DNA of 41,227 nucleotides from Terrihalobacillus insolitus (GCF_028416575.1 NZ_JAMQKB010000023.1:1-41227); one strand, 5' to 3'. Shown: positions 1 through 8,347, counted from the first letter of the stretch. Numbers and translations are program-made. Notes: generated from the sequence alone by a model not told the origin.

Positions 1-136
1 ACATGCATTCTACCAATCAGATCTTTTTGACTTAGACAAGTTTCGTACCACAAACGAGATCTTTGCTTTAGGTGCTCTCACAGATTTAGAGCAAAAAAGT
101 TTGTCCAAGCTGAAAAGTGGAAAAACCATATCCTAG
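1..136 (+). CDS. C-terminal end of an unidentified gene (partial)
   Basis: Frame 2 is open from the window edge to TAG at 134-136 and gives 44 residues (HAFYQSDLFDLDKFRTTNEI...). I do not recognise the family. It is hydrophilic, with no cysteines and no membrane segment. An IS200/IS605-like right end follows at about 190-242, so this could be the tail of a transposon gene, but the zinc-ribbon cysteines expected near a TnpB C-terminus are not in the visible part. The other two forward frames close early. Confidence 0.35.
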   Translation, partial: HAFYQSDLFDLDKFRTTNEIFALGALTDLEQKSLSKLKSGKTIS

Positions 137-189
137 TTGAACGGGATACGGTCATACACAACATAAACCGTGTATGTCTATTTCATTAG

Positions 190-242
190 AATCCCCCATT
201 TCTAGAAAGCGAACTTTCTTTTGTAAGTGGTGGGTAGTTCAA
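190..242 (+). mobile_element. IS200/IS605-like right end (subterminal hairpin plus TTCAA)
   Basis: CCCCCATTT (193-201) can pair imperfectly with AAGTGGTGGG (225-234). They enclose a perfect inner hairpin AGAAAG-CGAA-CTTTCT (204-219), and TAGTTCAA (235-242) follows. The same architecture, with the same AAGTGGTGGG arm and a different inner stem, occurs at 40974-41023 beside a recognisable tnpB end. IS200/IS605 right ends carry such subterminal hairpins next to the cleavage site, and in TnpB elements this region forms the 3' part of the omega RNA. The call rests on that comparison; no transposase is visible here. Confidence 0.45.
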
Positions 243-290
243 TATACAATTTTAACTTAAAGAGTAACAAACAAAAAGGAGAAAACCGAT

Positions 291-440
291 ATGAAAAAAG
301 TAATGATGCTCGTTCAATCAGCATACAATGGGGAAATTTTCCGAGAGGGTAAGGTATATGTGATTCAAGATGAAACTGCAGCACGATGGCATGCAAGTGG
401 CATCGCAAAAATAGTTGAAGATCAAGATACGCAGGATTAA
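291..440 (+). CDS. Small hypothetical protein, 49 aa
   Basis: ATG 291 is preceded by a good Shine-Dalgarno (AAAAGGAG, 275-282) and the frame ends with TAA 438-440. The product begins MKKVMMLVQSAYNGEIFREG and has the feel of the very small 'GKVYEVDEETARRWIENGIA' proteins found in phages and Bacilli: a beta-hairpin followed by an Asp-Glu-Thr-Ala-x-Arg-Trp helix. No function is assigned. It stands alone between the IS-like end and the peptidase gene, which has its own ribosome binding site 95 bp downstream. Confidence 0.6.
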   Translation: MKKVMMLVQSAYNGEIFREGKVYVIQDETAARWHASGIAKIVEDQDTQD

Positions 441-534
441 GCTAGTCGTGCCAATTTTACTTATGTTAAATTTTCCTTTCCAAATGTAGTATACTATATA
501 TAACGTATTTTTTTGTGAAGGATAGGGGAAAAAT

Positions 535-1677
535 ATGATCAGATTTTTAGAACAACAACAGCAGAACATGATTGATTTGATTGAAAGGCTTGTAAACATC
601 GATAGTGGAAGCATAAATAAAGACGGCGTTAACGAAATAGGAAAGATTCTACAAGAGCATTTTCAAGAAATTGGCTTTAAGGTAGATGTAGTGGAAGAAC
701 AAGAACATGGCGATCATCTCATCATTCAGCATGAAGAGGCAACGAAACCCGACATTATTATACTTGCCCATATGGATACTGTTTTTCCAGAAGGAACTGC
801 ATCAGAGCGCCCTTTTCATATAAAAGGTGATAGAGCATATGGTCCAGGTGTGATTGATATGAAATCTAGTATCGTTTCATTGCTATTTGCAGTGAAACTA
901 TTAGTTCATCAACAAAAGAAGGGTTACAAAAACATACAAATCATCTTAAACAGTGATGAAGAGATGGGATCGTTGACGTCGCGCTCTTTAATCGAAAGAG
1001 AAGCAGCAGGTAAAAAGTACGCTTTAGTCATGGAGCCAGCAAGATCTGACGGCTCGCTTGTTACTTCAAGAAAAGGGAATGGTGTATACACGTTAACCGT
1101 TGAAGGCAAGGCGGCACACTCTGGAATCGAACCAGAAAAGGGAAGAAGTGCCATTGAAGAACTTGCACATAAAGTGATTCAACTGCATGAATTATCAGAT
1201 TATGAAAAAGGAATTAGTGTAAGTGTTGGATTAATTGAGGGTGGTTCAACTGTCAATACGATATCTGATCATGCGGTCGCACATATCGATGTACGTATTT
1301 CTGATTTAGAACAAGCAGAGTCTTTAGAACGAAGCATAGAAAGAATTTGTTCTACAACAGATGTTTCTGGGACAAAGACACTGCTTGAAGGTGAAATAAA
1401 TCGGCCACCAATGGAAAGCAATAAAGAAAATGAATCCCTTTTGCGCATTATTCAAGACATTGGTGATGAAATTGGTGTCAATATTGAAGGTACAAATACT
1501 GGTGGTGGTTCAGATGCATCCTTTACTTCTGCACTCGGCATTGCTACCATTGACGGTTTAGGCCCAGTAGGCGGAAATCCTCATAGTGAGAAGGAATATA
1601 TGGACATACCTTCTCTTTTACCGCGGACCCTTTTATTGGCAACAATTATTCAGCAATTAACAGACAAGCACACATGA
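535..1677 (+). CDS. M20 family zinc peptidase (glutamate carboxypeptidase/ArgE-DapE type)
   Basis: This 380-residue protein has the two-metal centre of M20 peptidases: H79 in HMDTVFP with D81, bridging D108 in GPGVIDMK, the catalytic pair E142-E143 in NSDEEMGS, E167 in VMEP, and H350 in NPHSEKEY near the C-terminus. A dimerisation domain lies at about 175-290, beginning after SRKGNGVYTLTVEGKAAHSG. Length and motif order fit the CPG2-like branch, which cleaves C-terminal Glu or small peptides and acyl-amino acids in the cytoplasm; the exact substrate cannot be told. ATG 535 follows AGGGGA at a normal distance. It appears monocistronic. Confidence 0.9.
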   Translation: MIRFLEQQQQNMIDLIERLVNIDSGSINKDGVNEIGKILQEHFQEIGFKVDVVEEQEHGDHLIIQHEEATKPDIIILAHMDTVFPEGTASERPFHIKGDRAYGPGVIDMKSSIVSLLFAVKLLVHQQKKGYKNIQIILNSDEEMGSLTSRSLIEREAAGKKYALVMEPARSDGSLVTSRKGNGVYTLTVEGKAAHSGIEPEKGRSAIEELAHKVIQLHELSDYEKGISVSVGLIEGGSTVNTISDHAVAHIDVRISDLEQAESLERSIERICSTTDVSGTKTLLEGEINRPPMESNKENESLLRIIQDIGDEIGVNIEGTNTGGGSDASFTSALGIATIDGLGPVGGNPHSEKEYMDIPSLLPRTLLLATIIQQLTDKHT

Positions 1678-1724
1678 CAACTACCGAACACATTTTTGGA
1701 GTAGACGAAAAATGTATCCATCAT

Positions 1725-1753
1725 ACATATTCCAAAAGATTAGAAACATCCTA
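1725..1753 (+). promoter_or_regulatory. SigG-like forespore promoter of csgA
   Basis: CATCCTA (1747-1753) resembles the B. subtilis SigG -10 (CATNNTA). ACATA (1725-1729), 17 bp upstream, matches four of five positions of the GHATR -35. This is consistent with CsgA being SigG-dependent in B. subtilis. The boxes are read by eye only. Confidence 0.45.
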
Positions 1754-1791
1754 ACCTTATAATGAAAGGCTAAGAAGGAAAGGATGATTTG

Positions 1792-2043
1792 ATGGATCAA
1801 TCATTACAGTATTTACATGAAGTATTATCTAATTATATTGAAGATAATCATGCTGCCTATGATATTGATCAAAAGATGGTGGCACATAATGATCAGTCAG
1901 AAGAATCATTTGTTCGGAATCTTTCTCAAGAAGATACACAAATGCTACGCCAAATATTAGAAAGAGAAATACACCATGCAAACAAATCTGGTGATCATGA
2001 ACGTGGCTATCAATTGAATGAAATAAATGAATTGTTATACTAG
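1792..2043 (+). CDS. csgA: CsgA-like SigG-dependent sporulation protein
   Basis: This 83-residue acidic helical protein matches the B. subtilis spore protein CsgA over its whole length as I remember it: an opening D-x-x-L-x-YL-x-E-x-LSN, a central FV-x-x-L block, LExEI-x-x-A, and a closing LNEINELL. CsgA is a forespore protein made under SigG with no established biochemical role. ATG 1792 is preferred over the in-frame TTG at 1789 because AAGGAAAGG (1775-1783) is then better spaced. A hairpin terminator follows. Confidence 0.8.
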   Translation: MDQSLQYLHEVLSNYIEDNHAAYDIDQKMVAHNDQSEESFVRNLSQEDTQMLRQILEREIHHANKSGDHERGYQLNEINELLY

Positions 2044-2083
2044 AGAATTAAAAAGCTCTCGAAACGTAAATAAATACGTAATT

Positions 2084-2124
2084 AAAAAAACACGCTGCCC
2101 CAAAATGGACAACGTGTTTTTGTT
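2084..2124. terminator. Bidirectional terminator between csgA and qoxD
   Basis: AAAAACACG (2086-2094) pairs with CGTGTTTTT (2113-2121) around an 18-nt loop. A-rich flank on the left and T-rich flank on the right give a U tail in both directions, so it can end both the plus-strand csgA and the minus-strand qox transcripts. Confidence 0.75.
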
Positions 2125-2134
2125 TAGAAATTTT

Positions 2135-2431
2135 TTAAAAATTCATTACCCATGCAGAACCACCGACAACTGTAACAGCAATGATAATGCCGACAGCCAA
2201 TGTGATCAGGATATAACCCCGATTTTTGTTTTCTTTCAAATGCATAAAGTAATAAATTTGGACAAGAAACTGGAGACTAGCAGCTAAAAGAATAGCAATG
2301 ATGAGCATTGTTTTATCCAACATACCATACAAGACGAGTACTAAAGGAATAATCGTTAAAATAATGGAAAGCGAAAACCCAATAACGTAAGCATTGAAAT
2401 CCTTTTGTATTTCTTGATTTTCTTTAGACAT
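2135..2431 (-). CDS. qoxD: Quinol oxidase aa3 subunit IV
   Basis: This 98-residue protein has three predicted membrane helices (about 15-37, 40-62, 75-96) and the family segment LQ-x-x-VQIYYFMHLKE between helices 2 and 3. It is the small assembly/stability subunit of the terminal oxidase. It is shorter than B. subtilis QoxD (about 124 aa) because the His-rich tail is absent. It is the last gene of qoxABCD, starts one base after the qoxC stop, and ends just before the terminator shared with csgA. Confidence 0.88.
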   Translation of the reverse strand: MSKENQEIQKDFNAYVIGFSLSIILTIIPLVLVLYGMLDKTMLIIAILLAASLQFLVQIYYFMHLKENKNRGYILITLAVGIIIAVTVVGGSAWVMNF

Positions 2432-2432
2432 A

Positions 2433-3056
2433 CTACATCACTCCTATCAAATAGACAACGGTAAAAATAAAGATCCAGACAACGTCTAAGAAGTGCCAGT
2501 ATAAGGTGACAATATATGTTTTGTGCTCCGTATCTTTCGTAATCCCGTAGCGAGCTATTTGAATAATCGTACTTGCCATCCAAATGATACCGGCAGAAAC
2601 GTGAATTCCGTGCGTCCCTACTAAAACATAGAAGGCAGAAAGAAAGGCACTCGTCGAAATTGCTGCACCTTCCTCAACGAGAGTTGTAAATTCCGTTATT
2701 TCTAGCCCAATAAACGCTAATCCTAAAATAGCTGTTACAATTAACCAGCCTATAACAATTTTAGGATTTTTCCTTTTTAATCCTAAGGTTGCTAAGCCAC
2801 TTGTAAAACTACTCGTTAACAAAATAAATGTTTCTGCCACGAATATTGGAATTTCAAATAGCTCTTCTCCTGTTGGCCCCCCGTTATAACGAGTTCTTAA
2901 AACGGTGTAGGTAGCAAACAGTGTAGCAAACAAAATTAAGTCAGTGATGAGGAAAACCCAAAAGCCAAATGTCTTTATGGAGCTTTCATCATGCTCGTGG
3001 TCATGGTCATGCTCATCTTCAATGTGTTTGATCTTGTTCTTTGATGCATATTCCAT
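2433..3056 (-). CDS. qoxC: Quinol oxidase aa3 subunit III
   Basis: The 207-residue product has five membrane helices and subunit III signatures: FWVFLITDLILFATLFATY, ALSTSAF-like AISTSAFLSAFYVLVGTHG, and the closing LYWHFLDVVWIFIFTVVYL. Its cytoplasmic N-terminus carries a His/Asp/Glu run (HIEDEHDHDHEHDES, residues 11-25) that is longer than I expect in the family and could bind metal; that is inference. Its ATG shares one base with the qoxB stop (TAATG), so translation is coupled. Confidence 0.93.
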   Translation of the reverse strand: MEYASKNKIKHIEDEHDHDHEHDESSIKTFGFWVFLITDLILFATLFATYTVLRTRYNGGPTGEELFEIPIFVAETFILLTSSFTSGLATLGLKRKNPKIVIGWLIVTAILGLAFIGLEITEFTTLVEEGAAISTSAFLSAFYVLVGTHGIHVSAGIIWMASTIIQIARYGITKDTEHKTYIVTLYWHFLDVVWIFIFTVVYLIGVM

Positions 3057-5011
3057 TACCGTGCACCTCCAATCGAAGCTTCTGTTTTTTCTACTTCTTC
3101 TGCAGGAATGTAGTAATCTCTTTCTTTTTGTAAATGCCTAGCTACGATTGAAACTGCGACACCAATTAGTCCAATAATGCCCAGCCAGACCCATTCAAAC
3201 GTTAATCCAAAACCAGCTATAAACCAGAAAGAGCCCATAATAAAAGGAATTCCGGAATTTTTCGGCATATGAATCGATTTATATTTTGTTGGTTTCATAG
3301 ATTTACCCTGCTGTTTTTTATACCAGAAATCATCTTGCTGCTCAACAGTTGGGATGACCGCAAAGTTGTATTCTGGTGGAGGTGACGGAATTGACCACTC
3401 CAAAGTCCGTCCATCCCAAGGGTCGCCTGTTGTATCCTTTTTCCCTTGTCTGACGCTATAAATTATTTGCCATACTTGGAATATGAAACCTGCACCCATT
3501 AAAAATGCACCAATGGTTGAAACGAAATTTAATGGCCACCAGCCCATATCCCAACCATACGTAGAAGAACGACGGGGCATACCCATGAAACCAAGCGCAT
3601 ATTGTGGCATAAATGTAGAGTAGAATCCGATATTCCAGAGCCAAAATGCCCATAATCCTAATTTTTCATTTAACGTAAAACCAAAGATTTTTGGCCACCA
3701 GTAATAAATACCAGAGAAGAAACCAAATACCACACCACCAATTAATACCTGGTGAAAGTGGGCAATTAAGAAATAGCTGTTATGATATTGAAAATCTGCA
3801 GGTGCAACTGCGAGCATAACCCCTGTCATACCCCCGACAAGAAAAGTTGGGATAAATGCAAGTGTCCACAGCATTGGAGGCTTCATTTGAATTCTTCCCC
3901 TAAACATCGTAAACATCCAATTAAATACCTTTACACCAGTTGGAATGGCAATTGCCATTGTCGTAATCGCAAAAAAAGCATCAACCTTATAATCGGCCAT
4001 AGTAAAGAAGTGGTGCACCCAAGTGAAAAAAGATAGTAAACTAATACTCAATAACGCAAAAACCATCGACTTGTAACCGAAAATTTTCTTTTTACTAAAT
4101 GTACTTACCACCTCAGAAAATACCCCAAAAGCAGGAAGTACAACGAGATATACTTCAGGATGTCCCCACATCCAAATCAAATTAATGTAATACATCGGAT
4201 TACCGCCACCGTCTAACGTAAAAAAGCTAGCACCAAAGAAGCGATCAACGAATAAAAGTCCTAACGTTACCGTTAAAATTGGAAATGCAAAAATGATAAT
4301 AATGCAACTTGATAACACGGACCAAGAGAATAATGGCATTTTCATTAGCTTCATTCCTGGTGCGCGCATTTTTAATATCGTAACTAAGAAGTTGATTCCA
4401 CTTGCTAAACTACCAATACCTGATATTTGAATACCCCAAATATAGAAGTTTTGACCTGGTCCTTCACTAAATTGCACCTCTGATAGTGGCGCATAGCTTA
4501 ACCAGCCAGCATCAGGGGAACCTCCAATGACAAAGGATAGGTTAAATAGCATTGCTCCGAAGAAAAAAGCCCAGAAACTTACTGCATTTAAAAACGGATA
4601 TGCAACATCTCTTGCACCTATTTGAAGAGGTACAACCATATTAAATAATGCAAACATGAGTGGCATAGCCATAAACAAAATCATAATGGTGCCGTGGGTT
4701 GTGAAAATTTCATTATATTTATCGGATGGAAGAAAATCCGCATTTGGGAAGGCGAGTTGGGTTCGCATTAAGAGCGCATCCACCCCTCCACGAAACATCA
4801 TCAGTAAAGATGCAATTAAGTACATAATTCCTATTTTTTTATGGTCAACCGTTGTCAGCCATTCACGCCAAAGCCAATTCCACTTTTTAAAGTACGTTAA
4901 CACGAAAATAACTGCAATTGTAACTAGAAGAATCGAAACGTCAGCACCATAAATCAATGGATCTCCAGTAACAAAAAAATCAGCGGCAAACGTTTTAATT
5001 GATTCAAGCAT
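3056..5011 (-). CDS. qoxB: Quinol oxidase aa3 subunit I (haem-copper catalytic subunit)
   Basis: This 651-residue subunit reduces O2 to water at a haem-CuB centre and pumps protons. All ligands are visible: H106 and H420 for the low-spin haem, H418 for the high-spin haem, and H284, H333 and H334 for CuB. The Y288 cross-link partner sits in WGHPEVY. The opening FFVTGDPLI and the RGGVDALLMRTQLAFPN segment are typical of Bacillus QoxB rather than the cytochrome c oxidase subunit CtaD. The gene starts 18 bp after qoxA in the same operon. The enzyme needs haem A, which fits the CtaA-like gene nearby. Confidence 0.96.
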   Translation of the reverse strand: MLESIKTFAADFFVTGDPLIYGADVSILLVTIAVIFVLTYFKKWNWLWREWLTTVDHKKIGIMYLIASLLMMFRGGVDALLMRTQLAFPNADFLPSDKYNEIFTTHGTIMILFMAMPLMFALFNMVVPLQIGARDVAYPFLNAVSFWAFFFGAMLFNLSFVIGGSPDAGWLSYAPLSEVQFSEGPGQNFYIWGIQISGIGSLASGINFLVTILKMRAPGMKLMKMPLFSWSVLSSCIIIIFAFPILTVTLGLLFVDRFFGASFFTLDGGGNPMYYINLIWMWGHPEVYLVVLPAFGVFSEVVSTFSKKKIFGYKSMVFALLSISLLSFFTWVHHFFTMADYKVDAFFAITTMAIAIPTGVKVFNWMFTMFRGRIQMKPPMLWTLAFIPTFLVGGMTGVMLAVAPADFQYHNSYFLIAHFHQVLIGGVVFGFFSGIYYWWPKIFGFTLNEKLGLWAFWLWNIGFYSTFMPQYALGFMGMPRRSSTYGWDMGWWPLNFVSTIGAFLMGAGFIFQVWQIIYSVRQGKKDTTGDPWDGRTLEWSIPSPPPEYNFAVIPTVEQQDDFWYKKQQGKSMKPTKYKSIHMPKNSGIPFIMGSFWFIAGFGLTFEWVWLGIIGLIGVAVSIVARHLQKERDYYIPAEEVEKTEASIGGAR

Positions 5012-5029
5012 AATTATTCCTCCTTTCGA

Positions 5030-5953
5030 CTATTCATTATTTGACAGTTCTAGTTGTTTTCGATCGTGATCGCTTGCGGTATGGTTGTTACTTCTGTAAT
5101 ATTGACCACCGTTTTTATCGACAATGTATTCAAACAAATCGGCTGGTATGGTGGAATATTCAGATGTACCGACAACACTTTGTTTACTTAATTCTTGATA
5201 ATCATTTAAAGTCAGGGGCTTAGACGATTGCTTTACTTCGTTAACCCATTGTTGAAATTCATCATTCGATTTAGCAATAACGTCAAATTTCATCTTTGTA
5301 AAATCTTTGCCAGAGAAGTTATTTGCTGTGCCAAAGTATGTGCCTTCCTCCTCAGCTTCAAGCCATAAAGAAAGTGTCTTACCAGGTAATGTATACTTTT
5401 GACCACCTAGTTGAGGCACCCAAAAGGAATTGATCGGCGCATCTGTTGTTAATTCAAAATTAATCGGTGTATCTGTTGGTATTTGTAAATAATTAACGGT
5501 TGCAATCTCTTGTTCTGGATATTGGAAAAGCCACTTCCAATCAAGTGATGTTACTTGGATTGTCATAGGCTCTACGTCCTTTGAAGGCGGTTCTTCTAAT
5601 ACAAATGTATCCCTTACTGTAAAAAATCCCAATACACCTATAAGAAGAATGGGTATTCCCCACCAAATAATTTCAAGTGTTTTGTTATCGTCCCATTCTG
5701 GTTTAAATGGTGCTCGATTCCCAGGTTTATCCCGATAACGAATTACAATAAAAACAAATAATAAAAGTACAGGTACAATAACAGAAGCTAATAGTATGAC
5801 AGAAGTCCATATTAAGTTAGCCTGTATTTGCCCGACAGGACCTTTTGGGTCCAACACAATATAATCAGCATTGCTGCAGGCTGATAGCAATGTAGTTAGA
5901 AAAAGGATCAAACTAATTTTTGATATTCGCTTCATTAAATTCCTAAAGGACAT
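5030..5953 (-). CDS. qoxA: Quinol oxidase aa3 subunit II (lipoprotein)
   Basis: The 307-residue precursor has a lipoprotein signal with lipobox LSAC (Cys26), then two membrane helices (about 45-72 and 95-115) and an extracytoplasmic cupredoxin-like domain (about 130-230) containing DWKWLFQYPEQ and PQLGGQKY. The Cys/His/Met ligands of the CuA site in cytochrome c oxidases are absent, and LDPKGPVG after the lipobox is a QoxA hallmark, so the electron donor is menaquinol. It is the first gene of qoxABCD. A TATAAT on the minus strand (5990-5995) may be its -10, but I found no convincing -35. Confidence 0.94.
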   Translation of the reverse strand: MSFRNLMKRISKISLILFLTTLLSACSNADYIVLDPKGPVGQIQANLIWTSVILLASVIVPVLLLFVFIVIRYRDKPGNRAPFKPEWDDNKTLEIIWWGIPILLIGVLGFFTVRDTFVLEEPPSKDVEPMTIQVTSLDWKWLFQYPEQEIATVNYLQIPTDTPINFELTTDAPINSFWVPQLGGQKYTLPGKTLSLWLEAEEEGTYFGTANNFSGKDFTKMKFDVIAKSNDEFQQWVNEVKQSSKPLTLNDYQELSKQSVVGTSEYSTIPADLFEYIVDKNGGQYYRSNNHTASDHDRKQLELSNNE

Positions 5954-6088
5954 ATTTCTTCCCTACCTTTCTATTTCTATTTGATTTTTATTATAGCTAA
6001 TCGTGATAACAAGATGGGAAACTTCACAAATTGCTTTATTTATTGTAAGAAAGTTGTCATATATTTGTTGAAATGTTGACAAAAAGGC

Positions 6089-6118
6089 ATAAAAAAAAGC
6101 CCTTATTAATAAGAGCTA
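6089..6118 (-). terminator. Terminator of the ctaA cluster
   Basis: On the minus strand AGCTCTTAT pairs with ATAAGGGCT (6098-6117, with a G-U pair) and is followed by eight T. The stem overlaps the TAG stop of the upstream gene, so the small membrane gene at 6116-6379 closes the transcript. Confidence 0.85.
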
Positions 6119-6379
6119 AATTGGATTTGATTGATTAACTTGTTTATTTTTATAAAATCCTTTAACGATGGCTGCCAGAAGAAGAATTTGTAACCAAGCC
6201 AAAATGAATCCTACCGCACCCATGAGAATCCATCCCGAGTAAAGGAAACCGCTTACATATAAACTTAAAAGAAAAAGCCCGATAATAAAGTAAGATAATG
6301 CGATCCGTTTTAATACCTTTATTGGCCCATACATCTCTTTCTGGTTGGTATTCATTTTAAAGATATTAATAACAATCAC
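6116..6379 (-). CDS. Small membrane protein of unknown function
   Basis: The frame gives up to 87 residues with two hydrophobic helices (about 26-46 and 51-73) and a charged Lys/Asn tail. I do not recognise it. The start is uncertain. GTG 6379 (MIVINIFKM...) lies directly after a TTGGGG stretch that may act as ribosome binding site. ATG 6355 (MNTNQKEMYG...) has no obvious Shine-Dalgarno. It follows the 117-residue membrane gene by 88 bp on the same strand and ends in the terminator, so it may belong to the ctaA transcript. A role around haem or oxidase assembly is only a guess from position. Confidence 0.55.
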   Translation of the reverse strand: MIVINIFKMNTNQKEMYGPIKVLKRIALSYFIIGLFLLSLYVSGFLYSGWILMGAVGFILAWLQILLLAAIVKGFYKNKQVNQSNPI

Positions 6380-6467
6380 CCCAATATTTGTATTTATTAT
6401 TATTTTATCACAAAATGATCATAAAATGTTCACATTTTGTTCAAAAATTTAATATTGGGGAGAAATT

Positions 6468-6821
6468 TTAATGCGTTTGTGCCATAGACTGCAAGAATAG
6501 GTAAATCAATACTAATGAAAGGATACCGATCACCAGCATTATGATAAAGATGAAATAAAATCTTTTCCGATACATCAATTCTTCTGTTATATTTTTCTCA
6601 TCTGAATTCTTTATTGTTTTGCTAAGCCTGAAAAATACTATAATGACAATGATGAGAACAAGTATTAGGGCAATCATTATATATAAAAAAATTGGGTAAG
6701 TGTTTAAAGAAATGTCAATCGCCTTCGCATGCTTTGCATATACCAACCTTTCACTTCCAAAAAACATAAAACTGAGAAAAGTAACAACTAATAGTGAACG
6801 CTGTTTCCAAACCTTCATCAT
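6468..6821 (-). CDS. Membrane protein of unknown function downstream of ctaA
   Basis: The 117-residue product has an N-terminal hydrophobic segment (about 9-29) that looks like a signal peptide ending near VYAKHA. A strong helix follows at about 44-66, then a basic cytoplasmic loop (KTIKNSDEKNITEELMYRKR), and a last helix at about 89-111. No family was recognised. ATG 6821 has a good Shine-Dalgarno (GAAGGTGA) and lies 15 bp after the CtaA-like gene, so the two are probably co-transcribed. Confidence 0.65.
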   Translation of the reverse strand: MMKVWKQRSLLVVTFLSFMFFGSERLVYAKHAKAIDISLNTYPIFLYIMIALILVLIIVIIVFFRLSKTIKNSDEKNITEELMYRKRFYFIFIIMLVIGILSLVLIYLFLQSMAQTH

Positions 6822-6836
6822 TTTTCACCTTCTATT

Positions 6837-7739
6837 TTAACGTTTTATCAAAACATAGCTTCCAAATGCCGTTTTACCAAGAATTATTGCCCCTATTGCA
6901 ATCGTGATGGAAGAAACGATCATGTGCATGGAAGAGGATATTGTACCTAAACTTGTAAAGACCGAAATAAACCCAGTTAGACCGGTTAATAGTACAAACA
7001 GTAAGAACAGAGAGCTAACTGTTCTCATGATCCTAAATCGGAAAGAATAGAACAATAGCCACACACTGCTTACCAAAATGACAAAGTTTAGAATGCCGTG
7101 TGAATCGTAAAGAAGGTTGGCAAGAAACTGAGAATAGATTAACTGTTCCTCAGCAGGAATATCCAGAAATACCTTACTTGCAGCGCTATGCTTAAAAAAG
7201 GCACCTATAATTATTTCTAAATAATAGAGAGAGAAACTAATCAAAATTGGGTAAAACAATTTCTTTTCATTTTTTTGCTGCAATTTGTTCTCGTTGCTAA
7301 GAGTGGATACTGGCTTTCTTTGTAAAGCAGTTGTTAGTAAAACTAAACTTACCAACAGACTAAGACTTACCGTAACATCGATCGTAGTAAAACCTGGAGG
7401 TGTACCTAACAGAACATTTAGGCCGCCGACTAATGATTGCAAAATCAAGATAAACATACCAATACAGGCTAAAATGGTTACTAACTTTTCCCCCTTAACC
7501 TTTTTCTTAAATGCAATAAATAAGTTCACTAAAATAATAATGCCTAATATACCTGTGAATATGCGGTGAGAATACTCGATGATTGTTTTGTAATTGGACA
7601 AATTAGGAAACAGACTGCCATTACATTTAGGCCAGTTAGCACCACAAGCATCCCCAGAGTTGGTTGCAGTAACAAGATTCCCAAGCAATAAAGCGACAAG
7701 GGTAATAACGGTTGTGATAAAGGAAAAACGATGTCTCAT
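6837..7739 (-). CDS. ctaA: CtaA/COX15-family haem A synthase, divergent
   Basis: With ATG 7739 (GAAAGGA ten bases upstream; the TTG at 7787 is rejected) the protein has 300 residues and eight membrane helices. The N-terminal half has the family loop with C32 and C39 (DACGANWPKCNG) and the catalytic E55-H58 pair (IIEYSHR). In the C-terminal half H214 and H272 match the haem-binding histidines. Two things are odd. The N-half histidine of helix 4 is replaced by D121 (TTIDVTVS). The second extracytoplasmic Cys pair is missing. The family hydroxylates haem O to haem A for aa3 oxidases, which the adjacent qox operon would need. It may be a working variant or a paralogue. Confidence 0.72.
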   Translation of the reverse strand: MRHRFSFITTVITLVALLLGNLVTATNSGDACGANWPKCNGSLFPNLSNYKTIIEYSHRIFTGILGIIILVNLFIAFKKKVKGEKLVTILACIGMFILILQSLVGGLNVLLGTPPGFTTIDVTVSLSLLVSLVLLTTALQRKPVSTLSNENKLQQKNEKKLFYPILISFSLYYLEIIIGAFFKHSAASKVFLDIPAEEQLIYSQFLANLLYDSHGILNFVILVSSVWLLFYSFRFRIMRTVSSLFLLFVLLTGLTGFISVFTSLGTISSSMHMIVSSITIAIGAIILGKTAFGSYVLIKR

Positions 7740-7930
7740 ATTTTTTAAATCCTTTCTAACGGAATCGGATTTGTACTGATTCTGCAATTTTGGTAGAAAA
7801 AAATAGGGCTAAAGTATTACTATGCTTAGCTAACTATTACATACAAAAGATTATCAATTTACATGCTAAAGTACAATGACTAATATGTGAACTTTTTGGT
7901 TCGTGTGCAAAATTCGCGTTTTTTCAACAA

Positions 7931-7960
7931 TAAAAAGGAAGGGTGGTGGGGCCCTTCCTT
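7931..7960 (-). terminator. Terminator on the minus strand
   Basis: AAGGAAGGG (7935-7943) and CCCTTCCTT (7952-7960) form a perfect 9-bp stem with an 8-nt loop. Read on the minus strand it is followed by TTTTTA. It would end transcripts from the YjcZ-type genes at 8198-8685. The stretch 7961-8197 between them holds no gene I can support. Confidence 0.7.
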
Positions 7961-8197
7961 ACGTGTCCGTACTAGGAGAGTACTATGCTCAGGTAGGTGA
8001 GCGAGTTGGTGGTTATGGGACTTAGGTTAACCAGTTTTTAGTCGAAAAATCATCATCCGAAATATAGGGAGAGTGGCCTCATTCCCATTCATACAGCGAT
8101 ATGCTTCCAAATCATACATCTCCGTCCCTTACTCATTCGTTTAGCTCATAAAAGTAAGGTAAGGTCATTATTACGAATACCCTTTGACAAGGGTTCA

Positions 8198-8311
8198 TTA
8201 ATAACCAATGCCGCCGCCTGCTGGGTAGTTGTTACCAACGATAACCAGTAGGACAAACAATACAACTAACAATATAAACCCATCGTTGCCACCGATAAAT
8301 CCTCCACTCAA
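8198..8311 (-). CDS. YjcZ-family tiny sporulation membrane peptide
   Basis: TTG 8311 lies six bases after a perfect AAGGAGGTG. The 37-residue product starts MSGGFIGGNDGFILLVVLF, continues as one hydrophobic helix ending LLVIVG, and closes with a short Gly/Tyr tail NNYPAGGGIGY. The Gly-rich N-terminus followed by F-x-LLVVLFVLLVIVG is the pattern of the YjcZ/tiny-TM family of spore-formers, whose members are made in sporulation and whose molecular role is unknown. A SigK-like -10 lies upstream. A close relative sits at 37533-37667. Confidence 0.8.
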   Translation of the reverse strand: MSGGFIGGNDGFILLVVLFVLLVIVGNNYPAGGGIGY

Positions 8312-8338
8312 TGTGTTCACCTCCTTATTAACTTACTG

Positions 8339-8347
8339 TATTCTATG
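8339..8347 (-). promoter_or_regulatory. SigK-like -10 box
   Basis: The minus strand reads CATAGAATA, fitting the mother-cell SigK -10 pattern CATAnnnTA, 27 bp before the start codon of the YjcZ-type gene. The same nine bases precede the homologue at 37533-37667. The -35 AC dinucleotide is not clear here. Confidence 0.4.

Noticed and set aside
2135..5953. caa3 cytochrome c oxidase (ctaCDEF)
   Set aside because: Subunit II lacks the CuA ligands and a cytochrome c domain, and both subunits carry QoxA/QoxB-specific segments, so it is a quinol oxidase.
6411..6440. Fnr- or Rex-type operator in the ctaA cluster
   Set aside because: ACAAAATG and CATTTTGT form an inverted repeat, but spacing and core do not fit either consensus well enough to name a regulator.
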